NCBI RefSeq assembly: GCF_023336505.1
Contig: NZ_JAMAST010000007.1
Span: 1 to 64,000 of the forward strand
Reading direction: 5' to 3'
DNA length: 64,000 nucleotides
From: Sporolactobacillus mangiferae
Lineage (GTDB): Bacteria > Bacillota > Bacilli > Bacillales > Sporolactobacillaceae
Shown here: positions 1 through 8,483 of the stretch, in pieces
Position numbering within the stretch: the first letter of the stretch is position 1
Layout: each line of letters begins with the position of its first letter
Translations under genes and position numbers: made by a program
Notes under the pieces: generated by a model
What the model saw: only the letters and a program-made list of their open reading frames with translations
Database searches by the model: none
Told to the model about the DNA's origin: nothing

Positions 1-160
1 ACCGGGCAAAAATGCGCCCGGTCCTCATGGGTCATGAGTCGTTGATCTATTTCTTTGGCTTGAATCGTCGCTGCAACTACTCACTTGCCGTGGACGCACC
101 GCGAGCCTCCGCAGGCAAAGATGGGAATCTGCGGAGGCTCGCGTTCCAAAAGCGCCATGA
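1..160. repeat. Composite intergenic repeat, family II copy 1
   Basis: Non-coding stretch downstream of the ypcP stop. It opens with a short hairpin (ACCGGGC at 1-7 pairs with GCCCGGT at 16-22, A-rich loop). Further on is a perfect 14-bp stem: 101-114 pairs with 129-142 across a 14-nt loop. The first hairpin recurs almost identically at 45483-45502, and the second segment resembles 24140-24220. It could act as a terminator for ypcP or for a gene left of the window, but its recurrence points to a dispersed repeat. The left boundary is unknown because the window starts inside or at it. Confidence 0.6.
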
Positions 161-199
161 ATATTGCTTATATGGTGCAAGAAAGGCATTGCCGTTGCT

Positions 200-1111
200 T
201 CAATGCTCTGAGGCCTGTGCCGCATGCCGTTCCCACCGATTCTTTACTAATTCATATTTAACCAGGCGCAGTCCTTTATTCTCTGTTTTTTCTATAAAAG
301 AATCCGTAATCCCCCTATAGACAGCTTTCGACATATCCAAAGCAACGGGAACCTGGCACTGAATTTCGGCAAGGCTTCGCGACAAGCGTAACATATCCAG
401 ATCCATGCTGATTTTTGTTTGCTGACTTTTGGGAAGCATGTCCAAATGATCGAGAAGGCGATCAATCGAGCCAAATTGCCGGATCAATTTCAGAGCTGTT
501 TTTTCTCCGATTCCACGAACGCCCGGATACCCGTCACTTGTATCCCCCATAAGCGCCTTAACTTCAACGAATTGCTGAGGAGTCACACCATAGTGCTCAG
601 AAAAAGTTTGTTCATTGAAGCTCCGGTAATTGCCATATCCCTTTTGGAGAAGATCAATTTGTATCCGCTGATCCAGGAGCTGCAACAAGTCGCGATCCCC
701 GGTAACAATGGATACAGCCGTTCCCTCGTGTGCACGCTTCGCCAATGTGCCGATGCAATCATCGGCTTCAAATCCGGGAACGCCAATATTGGGAATGCCA
801 AAAGCTTCAATCATTTCTTTAGCGAGATCAAATTGAGGTACCATCTCAACAGGGGGTGCGGTTCGGTTCGCTTTATATCTGGCAAATAATTGATGGCGGA
901 AAGTCTTGCTTCCCATATCCCAGCATACGGCAATATGTGTCGGTTTTCTGTTTTCGATAGCAAGCATGAGATGGCGCAGAAAACCTTGTACACCGTTTGT
1001 CGGCTCCCCTTCTTTATTAAACATAAATTGTCTGCTTGGCGCGGTCGCGTAAAAGGCGCGAAACAACAAAGCCATTCCGTCCACCAGTAATAATTGCTGT
1101 TGATTTGCCAA
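200..1111 (-). CDS. ypcP: 5'-3' exonuclease, YpcP family
   Basis: Stand-alone homologue of the 5'-nuclease domain of DNA polymerase I, 303 aa. Such proteins remove RNA primers and flaps during replication and repair. Metal-binding acidic positions are visible: D11 in VDG, the ADD cluster near 116-118, GDRD near 138-141, and a helix-hairpin-helix with MGDTSD then GIGEKTA from about residue 188. No polymerase domain follows. The TTG start at 1111 is chosen because AGGAG lies five bases upstream; an in-frame upstream start would add 13 residues without similarity or a good ribosome site. It is transcribed alone, away from the plus-strand hydrolase gene at 1363. Confidence 0.93.
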   Translation of the reverse strand: MANQQQLLLVDGMALLFRAFYATAPSRQFMFNKEGEPTNGVQGFLRHLMLAIENRKPTHIAVCWDMGSKTFRHQLFARYKANRTAPPVEMVPQFDLAKEMIEAFGIPNIGVPGFEADDCIGTLAKRAHEGTAVSIVTGDRDLLQLLDQRIQIDLLQKGYGNYRSFNEQTFSEHYGVTPQQFVEVKALMGDTSDGYPGVRGIGEKTALKLIRQFGSIDRLLDHLDMLPKSQQTKISMDLDMLRLSRSLAEIQCQVPVALDMSKAVYRGITDSFIEKTENKGLRLVKYELVKNRWERHAAQASEH

Positions 1112-1362
1112 TGAAACTCCTCTTTTCACATATACATTTTTATATAACACGATTTAGACTTTATTTTTTACCTGTTTGTCCTGCTGTGAACATTCATATC
1201 TTCACAAGAGCGCCCATTGATCTAACTGCTTGTGAGCTCGTCAAATTTTCTTTATTATAACACCCATGTCACTTTCGGGTCGGTATAGAGAAATGGTTTT
1301 AAATTTTTTCAATTTGCGTTAAGCTAAAAATAGCATTGGGTTAACAGTAATGGAGTGTTTTT

Positions 1363-2223
1363 ATGAAATTCAGAGTACCTTTATTCATTTTTTTAGCGTT
1401 AACGCTCATTGCTTTCGGTTTTTCAGCAGTGATCCGTAGTGAAAATGCTGAACCAACGCATATCAAAACAGAAAGTTCGAACACTTCTGCCGTTCGGATG
1501 GTGAAAAGACAGATTCCTACTGTCTTCATCCACGGCTGGAAGGGTACAGAACGATCCTTTAAAACAATGCTCAGGCGCTTTAAAAAAAATTATAACGGAC
1601 CGGAGCGCGCTATTATCATGACCGTTGAACCAAATGGAGCGGTGAAGTCGTCCGGTCAAATTACAGATCAAAAGATTCCGTTGATTCAGGTCATCTTCTC
1701 GAGCAATCACGAATCCATGCAGCAGCAGGCGGTCTGGCTGAAAAATGTATTTTTTATTCTTAAAAATACTTATCATTTGAATGAAGTCAACGTCGTCAGC
1801 CATTCAATGGGTGGCAAAGCATTCACATATTATCTGGAAAAAATCGAGAATCAAACCCATTATCCTGTTGTAAAAAAATATGTCGCCATAGCCGCACCTT
1901 TTGACTGGATCAGTGGTCCGCAGAATGATCGCCTCTACACTTTGGAACAATTAAAGCGGGAAAGCTATCTCGTTCAACATCACGACCGGCTGCCACAGGA
2001 TCTCGATGTACTGGCGATTGCAGGCGTCATGCGTAATGTTCATGAAGGTGACGGAGTCGTCTCTCTTCAGGGGGCTTTTTTTGGCAGGTATTTCTTTAAC
2101 CGCGACCATTACAAAGAAAAAATTGTTTATGGGGCAAAGGCACAGCATAGTATGCTTCATGAAAATCCTCAGGTCGATCGAATAATCGCCGATTTCTTGT
2201 GGAAAATTCATCCGAAAAATTAA
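1363..2223 (+). CDS. Secreted alpha/beta hydrolase, DUF915 family
   Basis: Lipase-like alpha/beta hydrolase of 286 aa. An N-terminal hydrophobic segment (about residues 5-24) looks like a signal peptide or signal anchor, so the enzyme probably acts outside the membrane. HGW near residue 57 fits the oxyanion region, the nucleophile elbow is SHSMGG with Ser148, and a C-terminal His near 262 could complete the triad. DUF915 members include cell-surface hydrolases of Bacillales and lactobacilli; the substrate is unknown. The gene stands alone on the plus strand between two minus-strand genes and ends at a strong terminator that overlaps the stop codon, so it is probably monocistronic. Confidence 0.85.
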   Translation: MKFRVPLFIFLALTLIAFGFSAVIRSENAEPTHIKTESSNTSAVRMVKRQIPTVFIHGWKGTERSFKTMLRRFKKNYNGPERAIIMTVEPNGAVKSSGQITDQKIPLIQVIFSSNHESMQQQAVWLKNVFFILKNTYHLNEVNVVSHSMGGKAFTYYLEKIENQTHYPVVKKYVAIAAPFDWISGPQNDRLYTLEQLKRESYLVQHHDRLPQDLDVLAIAGVMRNVHEGDGVVSLQGAFFGRYFFNRDHYKEKIVYGAKAQHSMLHENPQVDRIIADFLWKIHPKN

Positions 2224-2250
2224 AAGCACCTGCTTAGGTGCTTTTAATTT
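2222..2250 (+). terminator. Rho-independent terminator of the DUF915 hydrolase gene
   Basis: Stem AAAAGCACC (2222-2230) pairs with GGTGCTTTT (2237-2245) around a six-base loop and is followed by T-rich sequence. It overlaps the stop codon. The complementary strand also carries a T-run, so it may serve the convergent queT transcript too. Confidence 0.9.
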
Positions 2251-2287
2251 ATTTCTATATCACGTATGAAACGGATCAGGTGTTCCC

Positions 2288-2776
2288 TCAGATCAGCTTT
2301 TCAAATGGAATACGCCTGCTTAAAGCATACATGATCGGCATGCCGACCAGCATGACGGTACATTCGCCAATCCCCACAGTAATCCAGGTCAAAAAGAACG
2401 GCAATTTATAGACAATCGCGAGTTCCCATGCAATAAAGCACATCGTAATTGTGAAAATGCCTGTGTTGATCAGCATGCGTTTCCATAATGTTTTTACAAA
2501 TTTTGACAGAAAGATCGTGATCAGCAATGCAATTGCCGACTGACCGGTTCCAAAAATCAGATCATAAGGAAGCATTGGCGAGAAAAACAAATTGCCTATA
2601 AACACGCCGCAGACAATTCCCCAAAAATATTTTTTGTTAAAAACGACAAAATGATTCAGCAGCTCAGAAATCCTGAATTGAAACGCTGCAAAACTGATCG
2701 GCTGCAAAAAGAAAGTAAGCACAATGTACAGTGCCGCCAGGATTGCGTTGATCGCCAGCATTCTTACGGTTTTCAT
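2288..2776 (-). CDS. queT: Queuosine-precursor transporter QueT
   Basis: Small membrane protein of 162 aa with about five hydrophobic segments, matching the QueT family. These are S components of ECF-type vitamin transporters that take up the queuosine precursor preQ0/preQ1. Assignment rests on the protein pattern (N-terminal AINAILAALY, then a QPISFAAFQFRISE stretch) and on a preQ1-type aptamer immediately upstream. The ECF energy-coupling genes are not in the window. The ATG at 2776 begins the conserved sequence, but its distance from the GGAGG at 2792-2796 is 15 bases, longer than usual; no other standard in-frame start lies closer. Confidence 0.9.
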   Translation of the reverse strand: MKTVRMLAINAILAALYIVLTFFLQPISFAAFQFRISELLNHFVVFNKKYFWGIVCGVFIGNLFFSPMLPYDLIFGTGQSAIALLITIFLSKFVKTLWKRMLINTGIFTITMCFIAWELAIVYKLPFFLTWITVGIGECTVMLVGMPIMYALSRRIPFEKLI

Positions 2777-2791
2777 AATAGAATAAACAAT

Positions 2792-2836
2792 CCTCCTTAG
2801 TTTTTTGATAAACGTGGGATGGTTTCGAACCACGTG
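2792..2836 (-). promoter_or_regulatory. preQ1-I riboswitch controlling queT
   Basis: On the minus strand a five-base stem CGTGG/CCACG encloses a 12-nt loop beginning TTC and ending ATC, followed after a short linker by the hallmark tail CAAAAAACTAAGGAGG. This matches the class I preQ1 aptamer, in which the A-rich tail threads the stem and pairs with the loop as an H-type pseudoknot. The tail runs straight into the Shine-Dalgarno GGAGG, so ligand binding would hide the ribosome site: translational repression of queT when preQ1 is plentiful. The match is by eye to the known consensus. Confidence 0.9.
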
Positions 2837-2988
2837 TGCACTTATTCTCAAACTACTTTATTTTAATCTAAAAGCATGGATTGTCAATTTTTATTAAACT
2901 TGCCAATCATAAAAAAACAAGCAGGACACCCCATCGTCAAATTAATGACTTTGAAATGCTCTGCTCCCTGCTCTATTTAAAAAATTTA

Positions 2989-3669
2989 TTACTCTTCTCT
3001 GTTTGACATCGTAATCATCAGGATAAATCTCACCAATTCCATCATGGATACAAGTGCCGCTGCCACATAAGTCATTGCTGCAGCCGAAAGAACCTTTTTC
3101 GCCTGTTTTTTCTCGCTGTTCTGAACAATGCCCAGCGAAACGATTTGCTTTAGCGCGCGGCCGGAAGCATCGAATTCAACGGGAAGCGTTACTAACTGGA
3201 AAAGTACGGCAGCAGCGAAAAAAATGACACCAAGCGCTGCCAGCTGCATCATCCCAAGAAACACACCTGCCAGAATAAGAATATAGGACAGGTTTGAACC
3301 GAGATTGGCAACGGGAACAAGCGCACTTCGTACGCGCATAAACGTATAATCTTTTGCATCCTGAATGGCGTGCCCTACTTCATGGGCCGCAACCGCCGTT
3401 CCGGCTATTGAGGCGCCATGATAAATATCACTGGACAAATTCACCGATTTATCGCGCGGATCATAATGATCGGTTAATGATCCGGGCACCTCTCTGATGG
3501 TAACATCATATAACCCATTTGCGTCCAAAATACGTCTGGCAGTCTCAGCACCCGTCATTCCGGTTGAATTGCGGACTTCAGAATAACGGGAATACGTCGA
3601 TCGGACGCGCATTTGCGCCCAAATAGGGATCAGCATTAATACGCCCAAATAAATCAGGTATTGAATCAT
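2989..3669 (-). CDS. yugP: Neutral zinc metallopeptidase YugP
   Basis: Membrane-bound zinc protease-like protein of 226 aa in the YugP family. An N-terminal hydrophobic helix (about residues 3-18) anchors it, the HEVGH zinc motif lies at 96-100, and two or three further hydrophobic segments fill the C-terminal half (about 125-165 and 195-220). The physiological substrate of the family is not established. The second ATG (3669) is chosen because GGAGG lies seven bases before it, whereas the ATG two codons earlier abuts the ribosome site. In B. subtilis yugP sits elsewhere; here it lies downstream of ypjB. The 297 bases between it and ypjB show no gene. Confidence 0.88.
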   Translation of the reverse strand: MIQYLIYLGVLMLIPIWAQMRVRSTYSRYSEVRNSTGMTGAETARRILDANGLYDVTIREVPGSLTDHYDPRDKSVNLSSDIYHGASIAGTAVAAHEVGHAIQDAKDYTFMRVRSALVPVANLGSNLSYILILAGVFLGMMQLAALGVIFFAAAVLFQLVTLPVEFDASGRALKQIVSLGIVQNSEKKQAKKVLSAAAMTYVAAALVSMMELVRFILMITMSNREE

Positions 3670-3966
3670 GCTCATTCCTCCATATACTGATCTTTAAAGA
3701 TTGTTCAAAATCGAAGGAACCGGGTACAAATGCTGCGCATTGCCAACCTCAAGCACATCCATTCATCCTGAAAAATTCCATCATTGAACAACTTCATTAT
3801 AGTCAATTTTAGTCAAACTTTCTCCGATTGTCAAAAAATTTTCTTTTTTAACAGATACAGTATATGATTTCGCACCGTATCCAATCAATAAAAAATGGCT
3901 TGGCTGAGCATTAAAGCTGAGACGAGAAACACATGCGAAAGCAGGAGCGTACGCATCCGGGTTGTT

Positions 3967-4752
3967 CTAATGGATACGCTGCCTGCGTGCCCGTTCTCCA
4001 ACAAAACGTCTTAATGATGCATAGGACAGTACAGTGACTATGATCGCTCCAAGAGATGCTGACAACCCAATATCACTTAATGCTCCATTGTTTGCATTCT
4101 GGCTGAATACCAATTTCAGTTCACGTTCTATATCATTTAACTGCCGTATCCGTGTACGAGAATGAACATCTTGCAGACGATTGCCTGAGAAAGCAGCGAT
4201 CTGTTTATCCACCAGTTGGACAACATCAGATTGTTTATCAATAACCAGAGCCGGATATATCACAGAATATTTATCAAGAAAATGATTCAGTTGATACTGA
4301 AATTGTGCCAGATCCTCTTTTTTAAGTGCTTTTTCCACATGTGAAAGCGAATTCAGGACTTCGGGTTGCATTGTTTTCCATAAATGCTGGCCGTTTGGAT
4401 CTAAGGCATCAAAAGCCAGTCTTAAAGATACAGCAGCATCGACACGTTCGCCTTGCGTATTTCCAGATTTATTCAGAAGAATTTTCAGCTTTATGATCGA
4501 AGCTGTGATCACTTCTCGATTCTGATCGGAAAATTGACGAGAATCCCTTTTCCAATGTTGGGCCAATTCATTCAATAAACTGGAAGCGGCAGCTAACTGA
4601 TTGGCCTCCGTGTATTGAAAAACGCGATCAGCCAATTCAATTGAATTTTTTTGATGATCGAGTACTTTATCGTCGCTTGCAGCCTGTCCTTGATTTGGAA
4701 ATCCAATGAAAAGTATGGAGCAGATCAATAAAGCCAGCAGCTTCGCTTTCAT
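3967..4752 (-). CDS. ypjB: Sporulation protein YpjB
   Basis: 261-aa protein of the YpjB sporulation family. It begins with a clear signal peptide (hydrophobic core about residues 4-18, AQA-like cleavage context near 24), continues as an alpha-helical extracytoplasmic region, and ends with one transmembrane helix (about 233-247) and a short basic tail. The topology suggests a protein anchored at its C terminus facing the outside or intermembrane space. Family members are produced during sporulation; no biochemical activity is established. It lies 86 bases after ypiB, whereas in B. subtilis qcrABC and ypjA stand between the two. Confidence 0.85.
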   Translation of the reverse strand: MKAKLLALLICSILFIGFPNQGQAASDDKVLDHQKNSIELADRVFQYTEANQLAAASSLLNELAQHWKRDSRQFSDQNREVITASIIKLKILLNKSGNTQGERVDAAVSLRLAFDALDPNGQHLWKTMQPEVLNSLSHVEKALKKEDLAQFQYQLNHFLDKYSVIYPALVIDKQSDVVQLVDKQIAAFSGNRLQDVHSRTRIRQLNDIERELKLVFSQNANNGALSDIGLSASLGAIIVTVLSYASLRRFVGERARRQRIH

Positions 4753-4838
4753 CGCTTGTCCTCCCCTTCACGCCTTGATCTTACTCTATGAGGATGGGAA
4801 GAGAAGTATGCCGTTTTTGCTGCTCGTTCTGTGTCTTT

Positions 4839-5381
4839 TTAACTGTGCTTACGCACCTCTTTCAACTGTTTCGATAATAGATAGAATAACTCCTTATCGC
4901 CGTTGTCAAGTGCTTCATTGATTGCCAGATTCAGACGATTAATGGTGAAAGCCAGTTCAGCTTCGTCTGCGGCATGTTCCGCAAATTGTCCGTATTTTTC
5001 ATGAACATCTGCAGAACTATGCGGGTTTTCTTCTAGAACTGAAAAATAAATAGGCGAACGGCGTACAGAATCGATATTCAGTTGAAGATAAACGGCTTCA
5101 TCCTGATTCATGCGCAAATCATGAAAAGCTTTCTCAGGATCATTAGTTTCTACCGTTTCTTTAACATACCGAAATATCCGGTCATTTTCCCTGAAATCGG
5201 AGATTGTCATTGATCGGTTCAATTCCGAAACATCATCAACAATATGAATACGGGCAAGCAACTGATCATTACTCATCAGATAATGTAACAGCCAAATGAT
5301 CTCTCGATTCGTCAGCAAACGACGATCTAAAATCCAGCGAAGAAATGTTTTCTTCTGCATATTCGATACCATCTGCTCCAT
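4839..5381 (-). CDS. ypiB: YpiB, UPF0302 / IDEAL-domain protein
   Basis: 180-aa soluble protein of the UPF0302 family. The N-terminal two thirds form the UPF0302 domain. The last 40 residues carry the short IDEAL domain, seen as [20 protein letters not shown], a helix pair found at the C terminus of several Bacillus proteins. Function is not known. The ATG start has AGGAGGG eight bases upstream. Its neighbours ypiA and ypjB match the B. subtilis order, which supports the assignment. A REP-like repeat lies immediately upstream, between ypiB and ypiA. Confidence 0.85.
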   Translation of the reverse strand: MEQMVSNMQKKTFLRWILDRRLLTNREIIWLLHYLMSNDQLLARIHIVDDVSELNRSMTISDFRENDRIFRYVKETVETNDPEKAFHDLRMNQDEAVYLQLNIDSVRRSPIYFSVLEENPHSSADVHEKYGQFAEHAADEAELAFTINRLNLAINEALDNGDKELFYLLSKQLKEVRKHS

Positions 5382-5411
5382 TATGCCGTCCCTCCTGTAA
5401 ATCTTTTTTGT

Positions 5412-5501
5412 ACTATAAGAAAGTATATAAATTTTAAGGAAAATAGTATAAGTGCAACGGCGGCTTTGCCTACGTCAGAGGCTTGGCAAAGCCAGGTTTT
5501 T
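5412..5501 (-). repeat. 58-bp REP-like repeat (copy A) with 3' extension
   Basis: On the minus strand 5444-5501 is a 58-bp unit containing a nine-base inverted repeat, GGCTTTGCC then GGCAAAGCC, and ending in CACTTATACTA. Three further copies of exactly the same length lie at 14513, 24314 and 59642. Copies A and C also share the adjoining AT-rich tail: 5412-5455 is identical on the opposite strand to 24360-24403 over 44 bases. It sits in the ypiA-ypiB gap. Confidence 0.85.
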
Positions 5502-5612
5502 TAAGGAACTTTTGTATTCATTCACCTGCTACTGATTTTTTGGACCCTTTCACTGGTTTGTTAAAAGGCAGCATGGTTTTCCAACATCGTCCTGTATTTA
5601 ATTATTCGTCGC

Positions 5613-6872
5613 TTACTTTTGATCATCCTGCTTGATTCGTTCGACAAATACAGCCAGATCCTGATTTTCCGGACTCAGGAGCGCCGCTTTTTCAAGTAGA
5701 TTCAAGCCTTCATTCATCTGCCCTATTTCTCTTAAGAACTCACCATATTCCTGAAGAAAATCAGGATTGGCCGAGAACACCGAGGCGCATCTTCGGTAAT
5801 GTGCCTCAGCTTTCTTAAGCTCATCTGTCTGATTATATGCAGTAGCCAGAAACCAGATTAACATAGGATCTTCGATTTCAGTGTTTCCAAGCAGCCGAAT
5901 AACACCTTCATAATCCTCTTCTTGTGCCATCAATTCAGTTAAATGAAGCAGTGCGTCCATATTTTCCGGATTCAGTGCCAGGCATTTTCTGAAATAATGT
6001 ACCGCCTGGTCATTTTGATGCAGTTTAGCAGATAAAATGCCGCCAGATACATAGAGCCTTTCATTATATTCATCTTGTTCAAGACCTGCCTGTACGGTTG
6101 CCAGAGCTTTTTTTAGATTACCCTCATGTTCATATGCTTCTGCCAGGACATTATAAAGTGTACTATATCCTGGATCCATGGATTTTAATGTTTCCAACGC
6201 TTTGATCGCTTTTCGATGTTTGTGAACACGCATCGCGGTGACCGCATAACCAAATAATCCGTCAAGCGTTTTTTCGTTTTTCAGTCCTTTTTCATATTCA
6301 TCAATAGAAGCCTCAAAATTACCACTTAAGCTGAGTGCCTCGGCAAGTTTCAAAGGAACATTCTGCTTGCTGAGCTCCGGATTATCTTTCACTTCCATGA
6401 AACAGTCAACGGCCTTCCCTGCTTCGCCGGCAGATAAATAGAGCTCACCCAGTGCTAAAATTAATATCGGCTGATGAGGGGCGCGTTTCAGTGCCCCAAG
6501 AAGTTTATGTTCAGCGACTTCAACAAGGCCTTCAAGCTGAAACAGATCAGCCAGCATGACCTGTGCACTCAAATAATTTTCATCGAGCGGGGGAACTTTC
6601 TCCAAATAGTGAATGGCCAGCGATTCTTCATTTTTATCAATTAATAATTCCGATAACTGTAAAATCAATTCACTGTCATCTGGAAAACGTGTCAATAGTC
6701 GTTCATATACTTTTCGAGCATCATCTAAAAAACCGTATTGCTGGAAGATAGATGCTGCGCCAAACTGAGTCTGATCATCACCACTGACGGCCAGATCTCT
6801 GAGAAGTTTAATTCCTTCTTCAGTCTGCCCGCTTCCCATCAGTGCATTTGCTGTTTCTAAAGTACGTATCAT
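5613..6872 (-). CDS. ypiA: YpiA, tetratricopeptide repeat protein
   Basis: 419-aa soluble protein made almost entirely of tetratricopeptide repeats, recognisable by repeated A-x-x-x-x-x-x-L-x-x-A spacing from about residue 15 to 410. TPR arrays are protein-docking scaffolds; no partner is known. Length and position beside ypiB match B. subtilis YpiA. The ATG at 6872 is chosen because AAGGAG lies six bases upstream; longer in-frame readings would overlap the ribosome site. In B. subtilis the aro/trp/his/tyr genes separate cheR from ypiA, but here cheR lies only about 240 bases upstream of this start. Confidence 0.87.
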   Translation of the reverse strand: MIRTLETANALMGSGQTEEGIKLLRDLAVSGDDQTQFGAASIFQQYGFLDDARKVYERLLTRFPDDSELILQLSELLIDKNEESLAIHYLEKVPPLDENYLSAQVMLADLFQLEGLVEVAEHKLLGALKRAPHQPILILALGELYLSAGEAGKAVDCFMEVKDNPELSKQNVPLKLAEALSLSGNFEASIDEYEKGLKNEKTLDGLFGYAVTAMRVHKHRKAIKALETLKSMDPGYSTLYNVLAEAYEHEGNLKKALATVQAGLEQDEYNERLYVSGGILSAKLHQNDQAVHYFRKCLALNPENMDALLHLTELMAQEEDYEGVIRLLGNTEIEDPMLIWFLATAYNQTDELKKAEAHYRRCASVFSANPDFLQEYGEFLREIGQMNEGLNLLEKAALLSPENQDLAVFVERIKQDDQK

Positions 6873-7115
6873 GCTCATCTCCTTTAAAAATCCGGACAAT
6901 AGTCTACTTACGTCATCATAATCAACCTGCGAGACAACTTCAAGAAAGATCCATTTTGCATACATAAAAATCACATCCGCCCTTCAAAGGATGGCTGTGA
7001 TTATATGATCATTCATGGAAATTGTATCTCTTCAAAAAAGCAACTGTCAGATAGCTCGACCGTGCATCACTGCATACAAGCCTTGTATGAGACCAATGAA
7101 ATCAATTATGGCTCA

Positions 7116-7895
7116 TTATATTCTTTCATAAAAAAAGGTCTCAGCAGCGTGCAGCCGGTATGATGAAGGATTGAAAATCTGCTCGGTACTGCCGACAAAC
7201 AGTATACCCTGCGCTTCCAAGGCTTCACCAAATTTATGATAAATCACTTTTTTCCCTTCATCAGTAAAGTAGATCAGTACATTGCGACAGACAATGATGT
7301 CAAACTTTCCCGGCACCGGATCTCGAAGCAAATCATGCTGCATAAAGCGGATTTTGTTTTTCAATTGTTGATTTGCTTCAAATAGGTACCCTTTTTTCAC
7401 AAAGTGTTTTCGTTCATCTGGCGCCAGCGATTCAATCGCCTTTTCCAAATATTTTCCCTGACGCGCAGATTCCAGTGCTTTTTGATCAATATCAGTAGCA
7501 ATGATTGAAAAATTCATTTCCGGCAGACAGTTCATGCATAATATAGCAAGAGAATAGGCCTCTTCTCCCGTTGAGCACGCAGCACTCCAAATATTTAATG
7601 ACCGCTTTATTGAAGAACGCGCACGGATTTTCTTCTCAAGTACCGCCCACCTTGGACGATTGCGAAAGAATTCGGTCACATTGATTGTCATTCGGTTAAG
7701 CACTTCATCAAGCAATTTTCGATTTTGCTTCAATATTTCTGCATAATCAGCAAAGGACATAATTCCGCGGCGAATACCAAATGCACGCAATCGACGCTTC
7801 ATCTGCTCTTCTTTGTACAGAGACAGATCTATTCCTGTAAGCTGGAAAAAAGATTTTTTGAACTGATCATATTCTTCATTGACCGCTTCGTTCAT
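7116..7895 (-). CDS. cheR: Chemotaxis protein methyltransferase CheR
   Basis: 259-aa SAM-dependent methyltransferase that methylates glutamates on chemoreceptors, adjusting receptor sensitivity together with CheB. The helical N-terminal CheR domain (about residues 8-60) is followed by the methyltransferase domain with MTINVTEFFRN, the SAM-binding AACSTGEEAYSLAI, FSIIATDID and a later IVCRNVLIYF. It follows ndk by 43 bases as in B. subtilis. Its presence implies the organism is or was motile, as does the PilZ protein at 20888, although no other chemotaxis gene is in the window. Confidence 0.95.
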   Translation of the reverse strand: MNEAVNEEYDQFKKSFFQLTGIDLSLYKEEQMKRRLRAFGIRRGIMSFADYAEILKQNRKLLDEVLNRMTINVTEFFRNRPRWAVLEKKIRARSSIKRSLNIWSAACSTGEEAYSLAILCMNCLPEMNFSIIATDIDQKALESARQGKYLEKAIESLAPDERKHFVKKGYLFEANQQLKNKIRFMQHDLLRDPVPGKFDIIVCRNVLIYFTDEGKKVIYHKFGEALEAQGILFVGSTEQIFNPSSYRLHAAETFFYERI

Positions 7896-7938
7896 AGATC
7901 GATCTCCTCATTGAAACACTGCTGAACTTTCTTTTTCA

Positions 7939-8361
7939 TTACTCATTACTGATCAGTTCACTTTTATCAAAAAAAAGATTGATTTCACGTGTTGCATTTT
8001 CAGGAGAATCCGAACCATGAATCACATTGCGATTCATGCGTGTCGCGTAGTCGCCACGGATTGTACCCGGAGCGGCTTTCTCAGGATCTGTTGAACCCAT
8101 CATGAAACGGGCAAGTTTGATAATGTCTTCACCTTCCCATATCATAGCAAATACGGGTCCGGAAGTCATAAACGTTGTCAAATCCTGATAATACGGACGT
8201 CCTTCATGTTCATAATAATGCTTCCTGACCAATTCATCCGAAATGATCATCAGTTTTCCGGCGATCATTTTAAAACCCTTTGCTTCAAATCTTGCGACAA
8301 TACTCCCGATCAGGCCACGCCTCACGCCATCCGGTTTAATCATTAAGAAAGTTCGTTCCAA
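7939..8361 (-). CDS. ndk: Nucleoside diphosphate kinase
   Basis: 140-aa Ndk, transferring the gamma phosphate from ATP to nucleoside diphosphates through a phosphohistidine. The active-site motif [12 protein letters not shown] is present, as are KPDGV near the N terminus and PGTIRGDY. The TTG start at 8361 begins [12 protein letters not shown], matching the family N terminus, with GGAG upstream; the alternative GTG six codons earlier overlaps that site. The protein ends at about [10 protein letters not shown] and so lacks the last eight or nine residues typical of Bacillus Ndk. It lies between hepT and cheR as in B. subtilis. Confidence 0.95.
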   Translation of the reverse strand: MERTFLMIKPDGVRRGLIGSIVARFEAKGFKMIAGKLMIISDELVRKHYYEHEGRPYYQDLTTFMTSGPVFAMIWEGEDIIKLARFMMGSTDPEKAAPGTIRGDYATRMNRNVIHGSDSPENATREINLFFDKSELISNE

Positions 8362-8483
8362 GATTATCAGGCTCCTCACAAAATCTTGTATTCTTTAATT
8401 TTTATTCTTTACACTGGCCTGTCCATAAAAAATGGAGTTTCTTTTTTAATTATCGGAGATCATTGCAGCTTTGTACACTCATA

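Noticed and set aside
2920-2985. Possible terminator of yugP (CAAGCAGG with CCTGCTC)
   Set aside because: The arms are only seven bases and the loop is about 45 bases, too weak to call.
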